A DNA stretch of 33,944 nt from the NCBI GenBank assembly GCA_040384645.1, contig JAZKIX010000048.1, forward strand, positions 1-33,944, written 5' to 3'. Numbering within the stretch: position 1 is the first letter of the stretch; the number at the start of each line of letters is the position of its first letter. Source of the DNA: JAZKIX01 sp040384645 (GTDB taxonomy: Bacteria > Pseudomonadota > Gammaproteobacteria > Burkholderiales > Burkholderiaceae_D). A program made the translations under genes and the position numbers. Under the pieces are notes generated by a model that searched no databases, was not told the DNA's origin, and saw only the letters and a list, made by a program, of their open reading frames with translations. This document shows positions 1-7,932 of this stretch, piece after piece.

Positions 1-583
1 GTGTCAAGAATGCGTAGCTGATCTTACCAACGCCGACATCGATATCTTCCAAGCCAGCGCCTTCGCCGTCATGGTTTTCCAAAAATTCATCATTGATACC
101 GAGTTGGACGCGGTCATAGAAGCGGCGACCGCCCCAAACAGTACCGTTACCTAAAGCTGGGATGTTTTCGCCGCGGATAAAGACTTGGCCGTAACGTGCT
201 ATCAGAGCCGTTGTAGTTGGCGTGCCATCTGCATTGACAGCGTCACGATTCCAACTAGGGATATCAAATGCGCGGTAGATTGACGGCATGAATTGAACTT
301 TCCATACGCCGAAATCTTTGTTCTTAGCTACTGTGTAGATGAAGTTTGGCTCAATAACATAGTCACATTCCTTACCCAAACGCCAGCTGGATGTTCCATT
401 GCTACCATATACGCTACCAGCATTGCTGCCGCCGAAGCAAGCCAACGCGCCGCCTTCCATATTTACGCCTGTTGCGCCACGGAAGTAGCCATGGAATTCC
501 AAATTACTTTCTTGAGCGAATGCTGGTGCGACCAGTCCGGCCAGTGCGAGCGCAGCTACGCATTTTGTTAACTTCAGTGTCAT
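1..583 (-). CDS. Maltoporin-like (LamB family) outer-membrane porin, 5' part only
   Basis: The reading frame runs from an ATG at 583 off the left edge of the window (194 complete codons), so the C-terminal half or more is missing. A GGAG Shine-Dalgarno sits about 8 bases before the ATG. Residues 1-20 form a signal peptide ending AFA-QE. The mature start (LEFHGYFRGATG), the early Cys-containing GG...CFGG stretch, the LGKECD motif, the GGRRFYDR motif and the GAGLEDIDVGVGKIS segment match the order seen in LamB maltoporins, which are 18-stranded trimeric channels for maltodextrins and other sugars. Substrate cannot be read from this part. The family call is good; the sugar specificity is unknown. 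Confidence 0.85.
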   Translation of the reverse strand, partial: MTLKLTKCVAALALAGLVAPAFAQESNLEFHGYFRGATGVNMEGGALACFGGSNAGSVYGSNGTSSWRLGKECDYVIEPNFIYTVAKNKDFGVWKVQFMPSIYRAFDIPSWNRDAVNADGTPTTTALIARYGQVFIRGENIPALGNGTVWGGRRFYDRVQLGINDEFLENHDGEGAGLEDIDVGVGKISYAFLT

Positions 584-608
584 TGTGATGTCTCCGAGTT
601 TTTCATAA

Positions 609-650
609 AAAATCCGCTTGCGCGGTGGGGGGTAAAATCCGCTTGCGCGG
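609..650 (-). repeat. Two 17-bp direct repeats forming tetraloop hairpins in porin leader
   Basis: AAAATCCGCTTGCGCGG occurs at 609-625 and again at 634-650 (25-bp period). Read as porin mRNA (minus strand), each copy is CCGC-GCAA-GCGG followed by ATTTT. That is a 4-bp GC stem closed by a GNRA-type GCAA tetraloop, in the untranslated leader 26-67 bases upstream of the ATG. The repeat and the potential fold are seen directly; a role in RNA stability, attenuation or as a duplicated regulator site is inference. Confidence 0.6.
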
Positions 651-1147
651 GGGGTGTTGCACCACATGCGAACTTTTCTTCTGCACGTGCTTTCAATCGT
701 TTAACTAATACTTTAGTAGCGAGTTACTTGTTATTGCTTTTGATTCGGTGGATCGCCTAGCCAAAAACTAAATGGGTATTAATTAATTTTTCGGTCCCAA
801 AATTTCGAGTTGGCAAAGTTTTTGTCTCTGCAAATCGAGTAAATCGCCATTAGATTTTGTGGTTTTACAACGATGAGTAATTCTTACATAAATATTTCCA
901 TTTTTCCATGCTGAGCCGGATAATTGTCTTGGTTCATGGGGAAAGTGTTGTTTTTTGTCGAATGACATTCGACCTCGATTTTTATCGCTTACACAAGAGA
1001 TTTGTGTTGTCCTGGTGGAACTTTTAACCTGCTCTAATGTTTATTAAAGGTGTTCGTGAGAGTTGGGGCCTTCGCGGTAGAATGCCGGTTGTTTTTGAGT
1101 CTATTGGTCAGTTTTCGTTGAATTGTGCGTTGAGGCTATGCCACGAT

Positions 1148-1173
1148 GGACGGGCATTTCCCGTTCATTTTTT
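1148..1173 (+). promoter_or_regulatory. Terminator-like leader hairpin (possible attenuator)
   Basis: GGACGGG (1148-1154) pairs with CCCGTTC (1160-1166, one G-T pair) across a 5-base loop and is followed by ATTTTTT. It ends about 14 bases before the ATG of the SHOCT gene and just before its AGGGG ribosome binding site. No gene upstream on this strand needs a terminator. A 13-codon frame starting at ATG 1138 and ending with TAG at 1177-1179 runs through the hairpin, so translation of a leader peptide could affect folding. The hairpin is visible; attenuation is inferred. Confidence 0.4.
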
Positions 1174-1187
1174 AGATAGGGGTACTT

Positions 1188-2108
1188 ATGTATAGAAGTG
1201 ATGAAATTGGTTATGGCTTGGGTGTTGTAAAGCGATTTACCGCGTTGGTGCTGTCAATCGGATTTTTTTCCGGCTCAGCTTTGGCCGCTCAACCAAACTA
1301 TTTGGATGAGTACTCGGCTTGCGCCGACTGTAAGCGGTATAGCGCTGTCTGGCGTAGTGGCGAGTTCGACCAAATGTACTTTGCAACCGATACGACGCCG
1401 GGTGTTAATCTGCATCCAATATCAGTACCGGTTGATTTATTGACGCGTGCGTTTTCGCTTCTTAAATATAAGACGCGAACGGGATCGACTGAGTCGCTGC
1501 TGGGAGAGCTGGGCGCTATTAGCTTAGCAAAGGGACTGACCACCGCATTGACTACTGCTAAGGCCAACGATGATGTTACGTTCATGGTGGTGACTAAGAG
1601 TGACTCCGGTTTGTCTGGTTTATTTGCATCTGCGGTGGGAAACAGTGGCCGTGCGTTTGTCGATCAAAATGGACTCAACATTATTTTTGGTGAAGCGCAC
1701 GTGGAATTTGTCGGGCGTTATCGCTCCGAGAGCAGGGTTCGCAGTTTCAACTTTGGTTCCCGTTCAAAAGCGTCGACTGTCGCGGTCAGTGCGGAAGGTT
1801 TGACACAGAATCGTAGTGATTGGGTCATCATTCCAGCAAATTTGCTGCAAAGGGGCGGTTTGTTATCTAATTTCAGCGGTGCTGCTGAATTATTGCCGCA
1901 GCACGTACCAGGCCTTCAAACCTTACAAGCGGCACCGGCTGCCGCACCAATAGGGGTCTTGCCGCAGCCAGGTCCATTGGGGCGCGATGAAAATTATTTC
2001 CGTGCACAAGAAGAGCGTTTAAAGACGTTGAAGCGGATGCGGGATCAGGATCTGATTGCCGATGACGAGTATCAGCTCAAACGTAAGGAAATTCTGAAAG
2101 ATTTTTAG
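1188..2108 (+). CDS. Exported protein of unknown function with C-terminal SHOCT domain
   Basis: 306 residues. The ATG at 1188 has an AGGGG ribosome binding site 6-7 bases upstream. A positively charged start (VVKRF), a hydrophobic stretch and a cut after ALA (about residue 33) suggest Sec export. The mature part begins with a CxxC-like segment (YSACADCKRYS). The middle (about residues 80-220) is beta-rich and matches nothing I recognise. A Pro/Ala linker leads to residues 270-306, where EERLKTLKRMRDQDLIADDEY is a typical SHOCT (short C-terminal) oligomerisation domain, often found at the end of bacterial envelope proteins. Function unknown. Confidence 0.75.
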   Translation: MYRSDEIGYGLGVVKRFTALVLSIGFFSGSALAAQPNYLDEYSACADCKRYSAVWRSGEFDQMYFATDTTPGVNLHPISVPVDLLTRAFSLLKYKTRTGSTESLLGELGAISLAKGLTTALTTAKANDDVTFMVVTKSDSGLSGLFASAVGNSGRAFVDQNGLNIIFGEAHVEFVGRYRSESRVRSFNFGSRSKASTVAVSAEGLTQNRSDWVIIPANLLQRGGLLSNFSGAAELLPQHVPGLQTLQAAPAAAPIGVLPQPGPLGRDENYFRAQEERLKTLKRMRDQDLIADDEYQLKRKEILKDF

Positions 2109-2120
2109 AGCTAACTTTAC

Positions 2121-2151
2121 GCTTCGTTATTCCATGGTGGGGTAACGAAGC
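2121..2151 (+). terminator. Hairpin after SHOCT gene
   Basis: A 9-bp perfect stem (GCTTCGTTA with TAACGAAGC) and a 13-base loop begin 12 bases after the stop codon. It is followed by TGATTTGCTTT, so it is a weak intrinsic terminator on its own. A second stronger hairpin follows at 2174-2208. Confidence 0.45.
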
Positions 2152-2173
2152 TGATTTGCTTTATCGTTGAGTT

Positions 2174-2208
2174 ATAGAAAAGGGAGGCCGTGTGCTTCCC
2201 TTTTCTAT
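2174..2208. terminator. Bidirectional terminator between convergent SHOCT gene and maeB
   Basis: ATAGAAAAGGGA pairs with TCCCTTTTCTAT (12 bp, no mismatch) around an 11-base loop. The stem carries A-tracts and T-tracts on both strands, as expected of a shared terminator. The right arm includes the TAG stop codon of maeB (2205-2207). Confidence 0.7.
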
Positions 2209-4517
2209 CTTTGGGACACGGCATCCACTACACAAAGCGCGGTCATATTGACGATCCGGCGTACTGTGGCCGAAGGCGTCAATATATGCACGGCTTTGGC
2301 GCAGCCCAGCAGAATGGGTCCCACTGCGATGCCGTTACCAGAGGCGATCTTCAGCAAATTGTAGGCAATATTGGCTGACTCGATATTGGGCATGACTAGC
2401 AGGTTGGCGTCGCCTTTCAAGCTCGAATGCGGCATCATGGTCTTGCGTAGGGCTGAGTCGAGCGCGGTATCGCCGTGCATTTCTCCATCCACTTCCAGCG
2501 TCGGTGCATTTTTTTGAATAATCGCCAGCGCGGCACGCATTTTTTGTGCGGATTCACTATTGCTGGAGCCGAAATTAGAGTGCGATAGCAATGCCGCACG
2601 TGGTTTCAAGCCGAAGCGCTTCATTTCCTCGGCCGCCATAATCGTGATTTCAGCCAATTGTTCAGCAGTCGGGTTCTCGTTGACGTGAGTATCGACTAAT
2701 ACTAATTGCCGCTCTGGCAAGATCAAGCCATTCATTGCGGCATATACATTAGCGCCGGGACGTTTTCCCAGAACTTGATCGATATAGTGCAAATGCAGAT
2801 CAGTGGTGCCGAAAGTGCCGCAAATCATGCCATCGGCGTCGCCTTTATGGATCATCATGGCGCCGATCAGCGTGTAGCGACGCCGCATTTCCAGCTTGGC
2901 ATATTGTTCGGTGATGCCTTTACGGTTAGTCATCGCCAGATAAGTCTGCCAAAAATCGCGATAACGCACGTCATATTCGGGATTGATGACTTCGAAATCG
3001 ATATCGGGTTTTAGGCGCAGGCCAAAGCGTTCGATACGTTGCGCCAATACCGCGGGTCGTCCCACGAGAATGGGCTTGGCTAAATTTTCATCGACCACCA
3101 CTTGCACTGCGCGTAAAACTTTTTCTTCCTCGCCTTCGGCATACACGATGCGCTTGCGTCCATCGGCGGTTTTTTTAGCAAGCTGGAATAGCGGCTTCAT
3201 GAATGTACCGCTGCGATACACGAATTGCTGCAATTTTTCGACGTAAGCGGGCATGTCCGTAATCGGACGTGCAGCCACGCCGGAGTCAAAAGCCGCCTGC
3301 GCCACAGCGGGCGCAATTTTCATCATCAGGCGCGGATCGAAAGGCATCGGGATCAAGTATTCCGGGCCGAACGAGAGATTGCTAATACCATAAGTGGTCG
3401 CCACGATGTCCGATTGCTCGGCTTCGGCCAGTTCCGCAATGGCACGGACGGTAGCGATTTCCATCGCGCGGGTAATTGTGGTGGCGCCACAGTCGAGTGC
3501 GCCACGGAAAATGTACGGAAAGCACAGCACATTGTTGACCTGATTTGGGTAATCCGAGCGGCCGGTCGCAATAATGGCGTCGGGACGCACGGCGCGTACT
3601 TCCTCCGGCAAGATTTCGGGTGTGGGATTGGCCAGTGCCAGTACCAGTGGATTGATGGCCATGCCTTTGACCATCTCTTGCTTCAAGACGCCGCCAGCAG
3701 ATAGTCCGAGAAAAATATCTGCACCCGGCATCACTTCGGCCAAAGTGCGCGCACTTATATCTTGGGCAAAGCGTTCTTTGTCTGGATCCATCAATGCGAC
3801 ACGGCCGGTATAGACAACACCCGCGAGATCGGTGACAAAAATATTCTCGATCGGAAATCCGAGGTCGACGATCAAATCCAGACATGCCAGAGCCGCAGCG
3901 CCGGCGCCGGAAACAACGAGTTTGCATTCCTTAATGTTTTTGCCCACCACCTTGATGCCGTTCAAAATGGCGGCGCCGACAATGATCGCGGTGCCATGCT
4001 GGTCATCGTGGAAAACCGGGATTTTCATCCGGCTGCGTAATTTGCGCTCGATGTAAAAGCATTCCGGGGCTTTGATATCTTCCAAGTTGATGCCGCCGAA
4101 AGTCGGTTCTAATGATGCAATGATGTCGCACAATTTATCGGGATCGGATTCGTTGATCTCGATATCAAAGACATCGACGCCGGCAAATTTCTTAAACAAT
4201 ACTGCTTTGCCTTCCATCACCGGTTTGGATGCAAGCGGCCCGATATTGCCCAAGCCTAGTACAGCTGTGCCGTTGGTGATGACTGCGACCAAATTGCCGC
4301 GTGAAGTGTATTTAAAGACGTTGGCCGGATCGGCCACAATCTCTTCGCATGGCGCCGCCACGCCGGGCGAATATGCCAACGCCAAGTCGCGCTGGTTCGT
4401 TAATTGTTTGGTGGGGGAGATACCGATTTTTCCAGGAATCGGAAATTCGTGATATTCGAGTGCAGCCTGACGTAGTTGCTTGCGAAGTTCTTCTTTTGTA
4501 TCCAATGGGGAATTCAT
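2205..4517 (-). CDS. maeB: NADP-dependent malic enzyme with phosphotransacetylase-like domain
   Basis: 770 residues, the normal length of MaeB-type enzymes. It converts malate to pyruvate with CO2 and NADPH, feeding anaplerosis and NADPH supply in the cytoplasm. Order of domains: malic N-domain (residues about 15-150, including LAYSPGVAAPC), NAD(P)-binding domain (about 160-400, HDDQHGTAI, VVSGAGAAA, ATGRSDYPNQVNN), and a C-terminal phosphotransacetylase-like domain (about 430-770) that in relatives binds acetyl-CoA as a regulator rather than catalysing. I chose ATG 4517 (MNSPLDTKEELRKQ), which has GGAAGG upstream; an in-frame ATG at 4559 would add 14 unconserved-looking residues. It is divergent from the rubrerythrin operon. 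Confidence 0.95.
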   Translation of the reverse strand: MNSPLDTKEELRKQLRQAALEYHEFPIPGKIGISPTKQLTNQRDLALAYSPGVAAPCEEIVADPANVFKYTSRGNLVAVITNGTAVLGLGNIGPLASKPVMEGKAVLFKKFAGVDVFDIEINESDPDKLCDIIASLEPTFGGINLEDIKAPECFYIERKLRSRMKIPVFHDDQHGTAIIVGAAILNGIKVVGKNIKECKLVVSGAGAAALACLDLIVDLGFPIENIFVTDLAGVVYTGRVALMDPDKERFAQDISARTLAEVMPGADIFLGLSAGGVLKQEMVKGMAINPLVLALANPTPEILPEEVRAVRPDAIIATGRSDYPNQVNNVLCFPYIFRGALDCGATTITRAMEIATVRAIAELAEAEQSDIVATTYGISNLSFGPEYLIPMPFDPRLMMKIAPAVAQAAFDSGVAARPITDMPAYVEKLQQFVYRSGTFMKPLFQLAKKTADGRKRIVYAEGEEEKVLRAVQVVVDENLAKPILVGRPAVLAQRIERFGLRLKPDIDFEVINPEYDVRYRDFWQTYLAMTNRKGITEQYAKLEMRRRYTLIGAMMIHKGDADGMICGTFGTTDLHLHYIDQVLGKRPGANVYAAMNGLILPERQLVLVDTHVNENPTAEQLAEITIMAAEEMKRFGLKPRAALLSHSNFGSSNSESAQKMRAALAIIQKNAPTLEVDGEMHGDTALDSALRKTMMPHSSLKGDANLLVMPNIESANIAYNLLKIASGNGIAVGPILLGCAKAVHILTPSATVRRIVNMTALCVVDAVSQR

Positions 4518-4700
4518 GCGATGCGGCCTTCCGGTGGGATGCGCAGTGCACGGAGGCACTGTTTGGCAGAAGCAATCGATTTTATCAGAGGACTTTCAAC
4601 AATTTCAGGCGTATTTATTGCGCTGCAATGCACTTTTTTGTATCACTTAGGGTTGATGTAAAGGTCTGCGCATATCGTTATTGAAAGTTATTTGCTATCG

Positions 4701-4733
4701 AATCAATATAAACAATCAATTTTATTAATCAAT
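4701..4733 (+). promoter_or_regulatory. Three phased AATCAAT repeats upstream of rubrerythrin
   Basis: AATCAAT occurs at 4701-4707, 4714-4720 and 4727-4733, exactly every 13 bp, in the 290-bp divergent region between maeB and the rubrerythrin gene. Just upstream (4671-4700), the reverse strand carries ATAG-like and GATA-like half sites spaced by 7 bases that loosely resemble an OxyR site. The repeat is certain; which regulator reads it is unknown. Confidence 0.4.
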
Positions 4734-4807
4734 GGCCAGCATTTATGATTCACCCCATGTTGATTGAATTACTCACTCAATAGTCCCAACCACACAAGGA
4801 GTGCATC

Positions 4808-5305
4808 ATGGCTAGCAATAATTCCGCCGTACCATCCGTCACCATTCAAAACCTCGAAGCCGCGTTTGCCGGTGAATCGATGGCACATATCAAATATCGT
4901 TATTTCGCAAAACTGGCACGTGCCGCCGGGGCCGATGATGTGGCAAAAATCTTCGAGGACACTGCCGATCAAGAAGTCATGCACGCCTTCGGACATCTTG
5001 ATCTCTTGTATCCAAAATCAGCGCTGACGCCAGCCCGCTCGCTTGAAATCGCCATCGAAGGCGAGACTTATGAATACACTGAAATGTATCCAAAATTTCG
5101 TCATCTTGCGGTAGAAGAGGGCAATCAAGCCGCCGTGGCAGAATTCGACGAACAGATTGCGGAATCGAAAGAACACGCTGCAAATTTCAAACGCACTTTG
5201 GAAGTGGCTGCCAAGCGTTTTGCTGCGCTGGCCAAAGTCGAAGAGCGCCATGCCAATCATTACTGCGCCGCGTTGGAAGCATTGGCCGCGACGCAAACCG
5301 CTTGA
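4808..5305 (+). CDS. Rubrerythrin family protein (ferritin-like diiron domain)
   Basis: 165 residues, a single ferritin-like four-helix domain without the usual C-terminal rubredoxin. Rubrerythrins reduce hydrogen peroxide to water in the cytoplasm. Metal-ligand-like residues are visible: GES (E23), EVMH (E56 and H59), the EGETYEY segment (residues 84-90) and AESKEH (residues 118-123). An AAGGAG-type ribosome binding site precedes ATG 4808. The electron-donating rubredoxin is encoded as a separate gene 106 bp downstream, and the reductase follows, so the three genes look like one operon that splits a normally fused protein. Confidence 0.9.
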   Translation: MASNNSAVPSVTIQNLEAAFAGESMAHIKYRYFAKLARAAGADDVAKIFEDTADQEVMHAFGHLDLLYPKSALTPARSLEIAIEGETYEYTEMYPKFRHLAVEEGNQAAVAEFDEQIAESKEHAANFKRTLEVAAKRFAALAKVEERHANHYCAALEALAATQTA

Positions 5306-5411
5306 GCCGATTGCATATACGCAGCAGAATTTCGCGTTTTGGGGCAAATAAATTGCCTGATAGACCAAACTTGTTGGCTAACTTTATCTGTAAATTTCAC
5401 CAAGGGAAAAT

Positions 5412-5576
5412 ATGAACACTTACCAATGCATCGTTTGCGGTTTCATCTATGACGAAAGCCTCGGCATGCCCGATGACGGCATCGCCGCCGGCACCAAATG
5501 GGATGACATTCCTGCCGATTGGTCATGCCCCGATTGCGGCGTATCCAAGGCAGATTTTGAAATGGTGCAAATTTAA
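5412..5576 (+). CDS. Rubredoxin
   Basis: 54 residues, the usual rubredoxin size. The two iron-binding loops are C6-x2-C9-G (CIVCG) and C-P-x-C-G (CPDCG) near residues 39-43, with the conserved DDGIAAGT and DIPADWSCP stretches between them. AAGGGAAAAT supplies the ribosome binding site. It carries one electron at a time, most likely from the reductase encoded next (5592) to the rubrerythrin encoded upstream (4808). Confidence 0.95.
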   Translation: MNTYQCIVCGFIYDESLGMPDDGIAAGTKWDDIPADWSCPDCGVSKADFEMVQI

Positions 5577-5591
5577 GTGATTGGGTCAGGA

Positions 5592-6773
5592 ATGAATCCC
5601 ATCATCATTATCGGTGCCGGCCTGGCTGGTTACACCGTGGCGCGAGAATTGCGCAAACTCGACAAAACCCGCCCGCTGATGATTATCAGTGCCGACGATG
5701 GCGGGTTTTATTCCAAGCCCATGCTGTCGAACGCCTTCGCGCAGAATAAGCAGGCGGCGCAACTGGTCAATCAAAGTGCCGCGCAAATGGCGACACAATT
5801 GCAGGCGCAGATTCTTGCCAACACCACGGTGGGCGGCATCGATACCGAAGCCAAGCTAGTGCAGTCGAGCGCCGGCGATTTTGCCTATGATCAACTCGTA
5901 CTGGCGGTCGGCGCGACGCCGATCCGGCTGGCACTGGAAGGCGATGCGGCGCAGCAAGTATTGTCGGTTAATCATTTGAGTGATTACGCCAGACTGCGTG
6001 CTCATTCCTCGATCCTGGCTGGCGCCGGCCGGGTGGCAATTCTCGGTGCCGGACTGATCGGTTGCGAATTTGCCGACGACCTGGCGGGTGCCGGGCATCA
6101 GGTGACATTGATCGACCCCAATCTTTTACCCTTGGCGGCGCTGGCAGCACCTGCCCTATCGCGCGGCTTGCATGCTGCTTTGCTCGGGCGCGGTGTGCGG
6201 TTTCATCTGGGTACGACGGCCAAAAGGATTGAACAGTCGGCAACCGGATTTCAGCTCACGCTGGCCGATGGCAACCGTATCGAGGTCGATATCGTTTTGT
6301 CAGCAGTTGGTTTGCGACCGGATCTGGGCCTGGCAACCGCCTCGAAGCTGCTGACGCGGCGCGGCATCGTGATCGATTTGCACGGCCGAACCAGCGCTCG
6401 CGACGTTTATGCGCTGGGTGATTGCGCGGAATATACGGCCAGCGATGGTAGCAGCACACCGATGCCCTATATCGCGCCGATCATGTCGGCAGCGCGTGCA
6501 ATTGCTCAGACATTGAATGGCCAGCCCACTCCCTTGGGCCTGAAAGCCGCAGCGGTACTGGTCAAGACACCTAGTTACCCGCTGGCACTGGCGCCGCCAG
6601 CGTTAGTCATGCAAGCCAAGGGCGCGTGGCATGAGCAACGGGATGGCACGCGCACCATCAGCCGCTTTCTTGATGCCGACGGCGTGATGCACGGGTTTGG
6701 CGTTGCGCCGCAAGATGCAGCGGTAAGGACAAGTTTATTGGCCGCGCTGGGGACCGTTTTCGCTGTGCCGTGA
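5592..6773 (+). CDS. NAD(P)H-dependent rubredoxin reductase (FAD/NAD(P)-binding)
   Basis: 393 residues from ATG 5592; a GTG at 5577, directly after the rubredoxin stop, would add five residues (MIGSG). I prefer 5592 because the Rossmann motif IIIIGAGLAGYTVAREL then starts at residue 4, as in relatives. The second nucleotide-binding motif (VAILGAGLIGCEFADDL) lies near residue 150 and the FAD-binding TSARDVYALGDCAEY near 275. The fold is that of pyridine-nucleotide disulfide oxidoreductase family reductases for rubredoxin (RubB/NorW-like). Its place directly behind rubredoxin supports that substrate. Confidence 0.9.
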   Translation: MNPIIIIGAGLAGYTVARELRKLDKTRPLMIISADDGGFYSKPMLSNAFAQNKQAAQLVNQSAAQMATQLQAQILANTTVGGIDTEAKLVQSSAGDFAYDQLVLAVGATPIRLALEGDAAQQVLSVNHLSDYARLRAHSSILAGAGRVAILGAGLIGCEFADDLAGAGHQVTLIDPNLLPLAALAAPALSRGLHAALLGRGVRFHLGTTAKRIEQSATGFQLTLADGNRIEVDIVLSAVGLRPDLGLATASKLLTRRGIVIDLHGRTSARDVYALGDCAEYTASDGSSTPMPYIAPIMSAARAIAQTLNGQPTPLGLKAAAVLVKTPSYPLALAPPALVMQAKGAWHEQRDGTRTISRFLDADGVMHGFGVAPQDAAVRTSLLAALGTVFAVP

Positions 6774-6808
6774 ATGGGTAAATGCTAGTTGTTATATTCC
6801 TTATTAAT

Positions 6809-6892
6809 GCATAAATATGGGGGTATAAGGTAAAACAATGCCGATACCGCACGTTTTTATTGGTCAAAAATAAATACTGCATGGAGTATATT
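6809..6892 (-). repeat. Two-hairpin intergenic element, copy 1 of 4 (minus orientation)
   Basis: Read on the minus strand it begins AATATACT, then AGTATTTATTTTTG, has the GTGCGG core, and ends ACCTTATACCCCCATATTTA. It shares this block order with the copies at 12252, 18192 and 19071. ATACT pairs with AGTAT, and GGTAT pairs with ATACC. It fills most of the space between the rubredoxin reductase and thiL. Confidence 0.65.
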
Positions 6893-6972
6893 TTAGATGT
6901 CCGAGCTGTTTTTTGGCACCCAATGCGCGAAAATCTGGCGATCAGGGTGACGCATTCGGTACAATCGGCCGC

Positions 6973-7932
6973 ATGATTTCTGAATTCGACCTGATCGCCC
7001 GATATTTCATGCGCCCAACCCGGAGCGCAAGCTTGGCGGGCGGCGACGATTGCGCTTTGTTGATGCCGGCAGCGGGCATGCAAATGGCGATTTCGACCGA
7101 TATGCTGGTCGAAGGACGGCACTTTTTCCCCAACGCCGTTCCGCGTCAATTGGGGCATAAATGCTTGGCCGTCAATTTGTCCGATCTGGCTGCAATGGCG
7201 GCAAAACCGGTCGCTTTCACTCTGGCTTTTTCACTGCCACAAGCCGACTCAAGTTGGCTATCGGCTTTTGCCGATGGCATGTACGCGCTGGCCGATAAGC
7301 ATCAATGCGAATTGATCGGCGGCGATACAACCAAAGGGCCACTCAATATTTGCATCAGCGTGTTTGGCGAAGTACCGCCAGCGCAAGCTTTGCGGCGCGA
7401 TGCGGCGCAGGTGGGCGACGATATCTGGGTTTCCGGTACGCTGGGCGAAGCACGGCTGGCGTTGGCCGGTTATCGCGGTGAAATCGTGCTCGACCCTGCG
7501 GTACAAGAAGCCGCCGGGCTGCGCATGCATATGCCGACGCCTCGGGTGGCATTAGGCCTGCAGTTGCGTGGCATCGCGCATGCGGCGATTGATGTGTCCG
7601 ATGGTTTGGTGGGCGACTTGGGCCATATCCTGCAACGCTCCAAGCTGGGTGCGATGCTGGTGGTAGACGATCTGCCGCTGGGCGCGATGTTGTTGCAGCA
7701 AGCGGTGGAAACGCAACGTCGTTTCGCACTGGCGGGCGGCGATGATTATGAACTTTGTTTTACCGCAGCCGCCAGCCAACGGGCGGCGGTGCTGGCCGCC
7801 GCTGAAGCCGCAGCGACCCCGGTAACCCGCATTGGCCGCATCGAGGCGGCACCCGGTTTGCGTTTGCACGATGCGGCGGGTGCCGCGCTGCAACTATCAC
7901 TAAGCGCCTTCGATCACTTTGCCACCCCATGA
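6973..7932 (+). CDS. thiL: Thiamine-monophosphate kinase
   Basis: 319 residues. It phosphorylates thiamine monophosphate to the pyrophosphate cofactor in the cytoplasm. The start MISEFDLIARYF and the motifs GGDDCALL, ISTDMLVEGRHF, LAVNLSDLAAMAA, GGDTTKG, IDVSDGLVGDL and ALAGGDDYELCF are those of the ThiL/PurM-like fold. The frame is open upstream to 6913, but family starts agree with ATG 6973. The stop overlaps the next start by 4 bp (ATGA), so pgpA is translationally coupled, a gene order common in proteobacteria. Confidence 0.96.
   Translation: MISEFDLIARYFMRPTRSASLAGGDDCALLMPAAGMQMAISTDMLVEGRHFFPNAVPRQLGHKCLAVNLSDLAAMAAKPVAFTLAFSLPQADSSWLSAFADGMYALADKHQCELIGGDTTKGPLNICISVFGEVPPAQALRRDAAQVGDDIWVSGTLGEARLALAGYRGEIVLDPAVQEAAGLRMHMPTPRVALGLQLRGIAHAAIDVSDGLVGDLGHILQRSKLGAMLVVDDLPLGAMLLQQAVETQRRFALAGGDDYELCFTAAASQRAAVLAAAEAAATPVTRIGRIEAAPGLRLHDAAGAALQLSLSAFDHFATP

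Larger units (their letters stand above)
584..1187. other. Divergent intergenic region (604 bp) between porin and SHOCT gene
   Basis: No convincing gene is present. It is AT-rich and holds the porin leader with its two direct repeats (609-650), presumably the divergent promoters, and the leader hairpin of the downstream SHOCT gene (1148-1173). A short minus-strand frame at 783-968 has no ribosome binding site or recognisable content. Confidence 0.6.

Noticed and set aside
783..968. 61-codon minus-strand frame in the porin/SHOCT gap
   Set aside because: No ribosome binding site, no recognisable composition, AT-rich intergenic region.
4671..4700. OxyR binding site before rubrerythrin
   Set aside because: Half-site spacing fits only partly and the third and fourth boxes are shifted; not listed as a feature.
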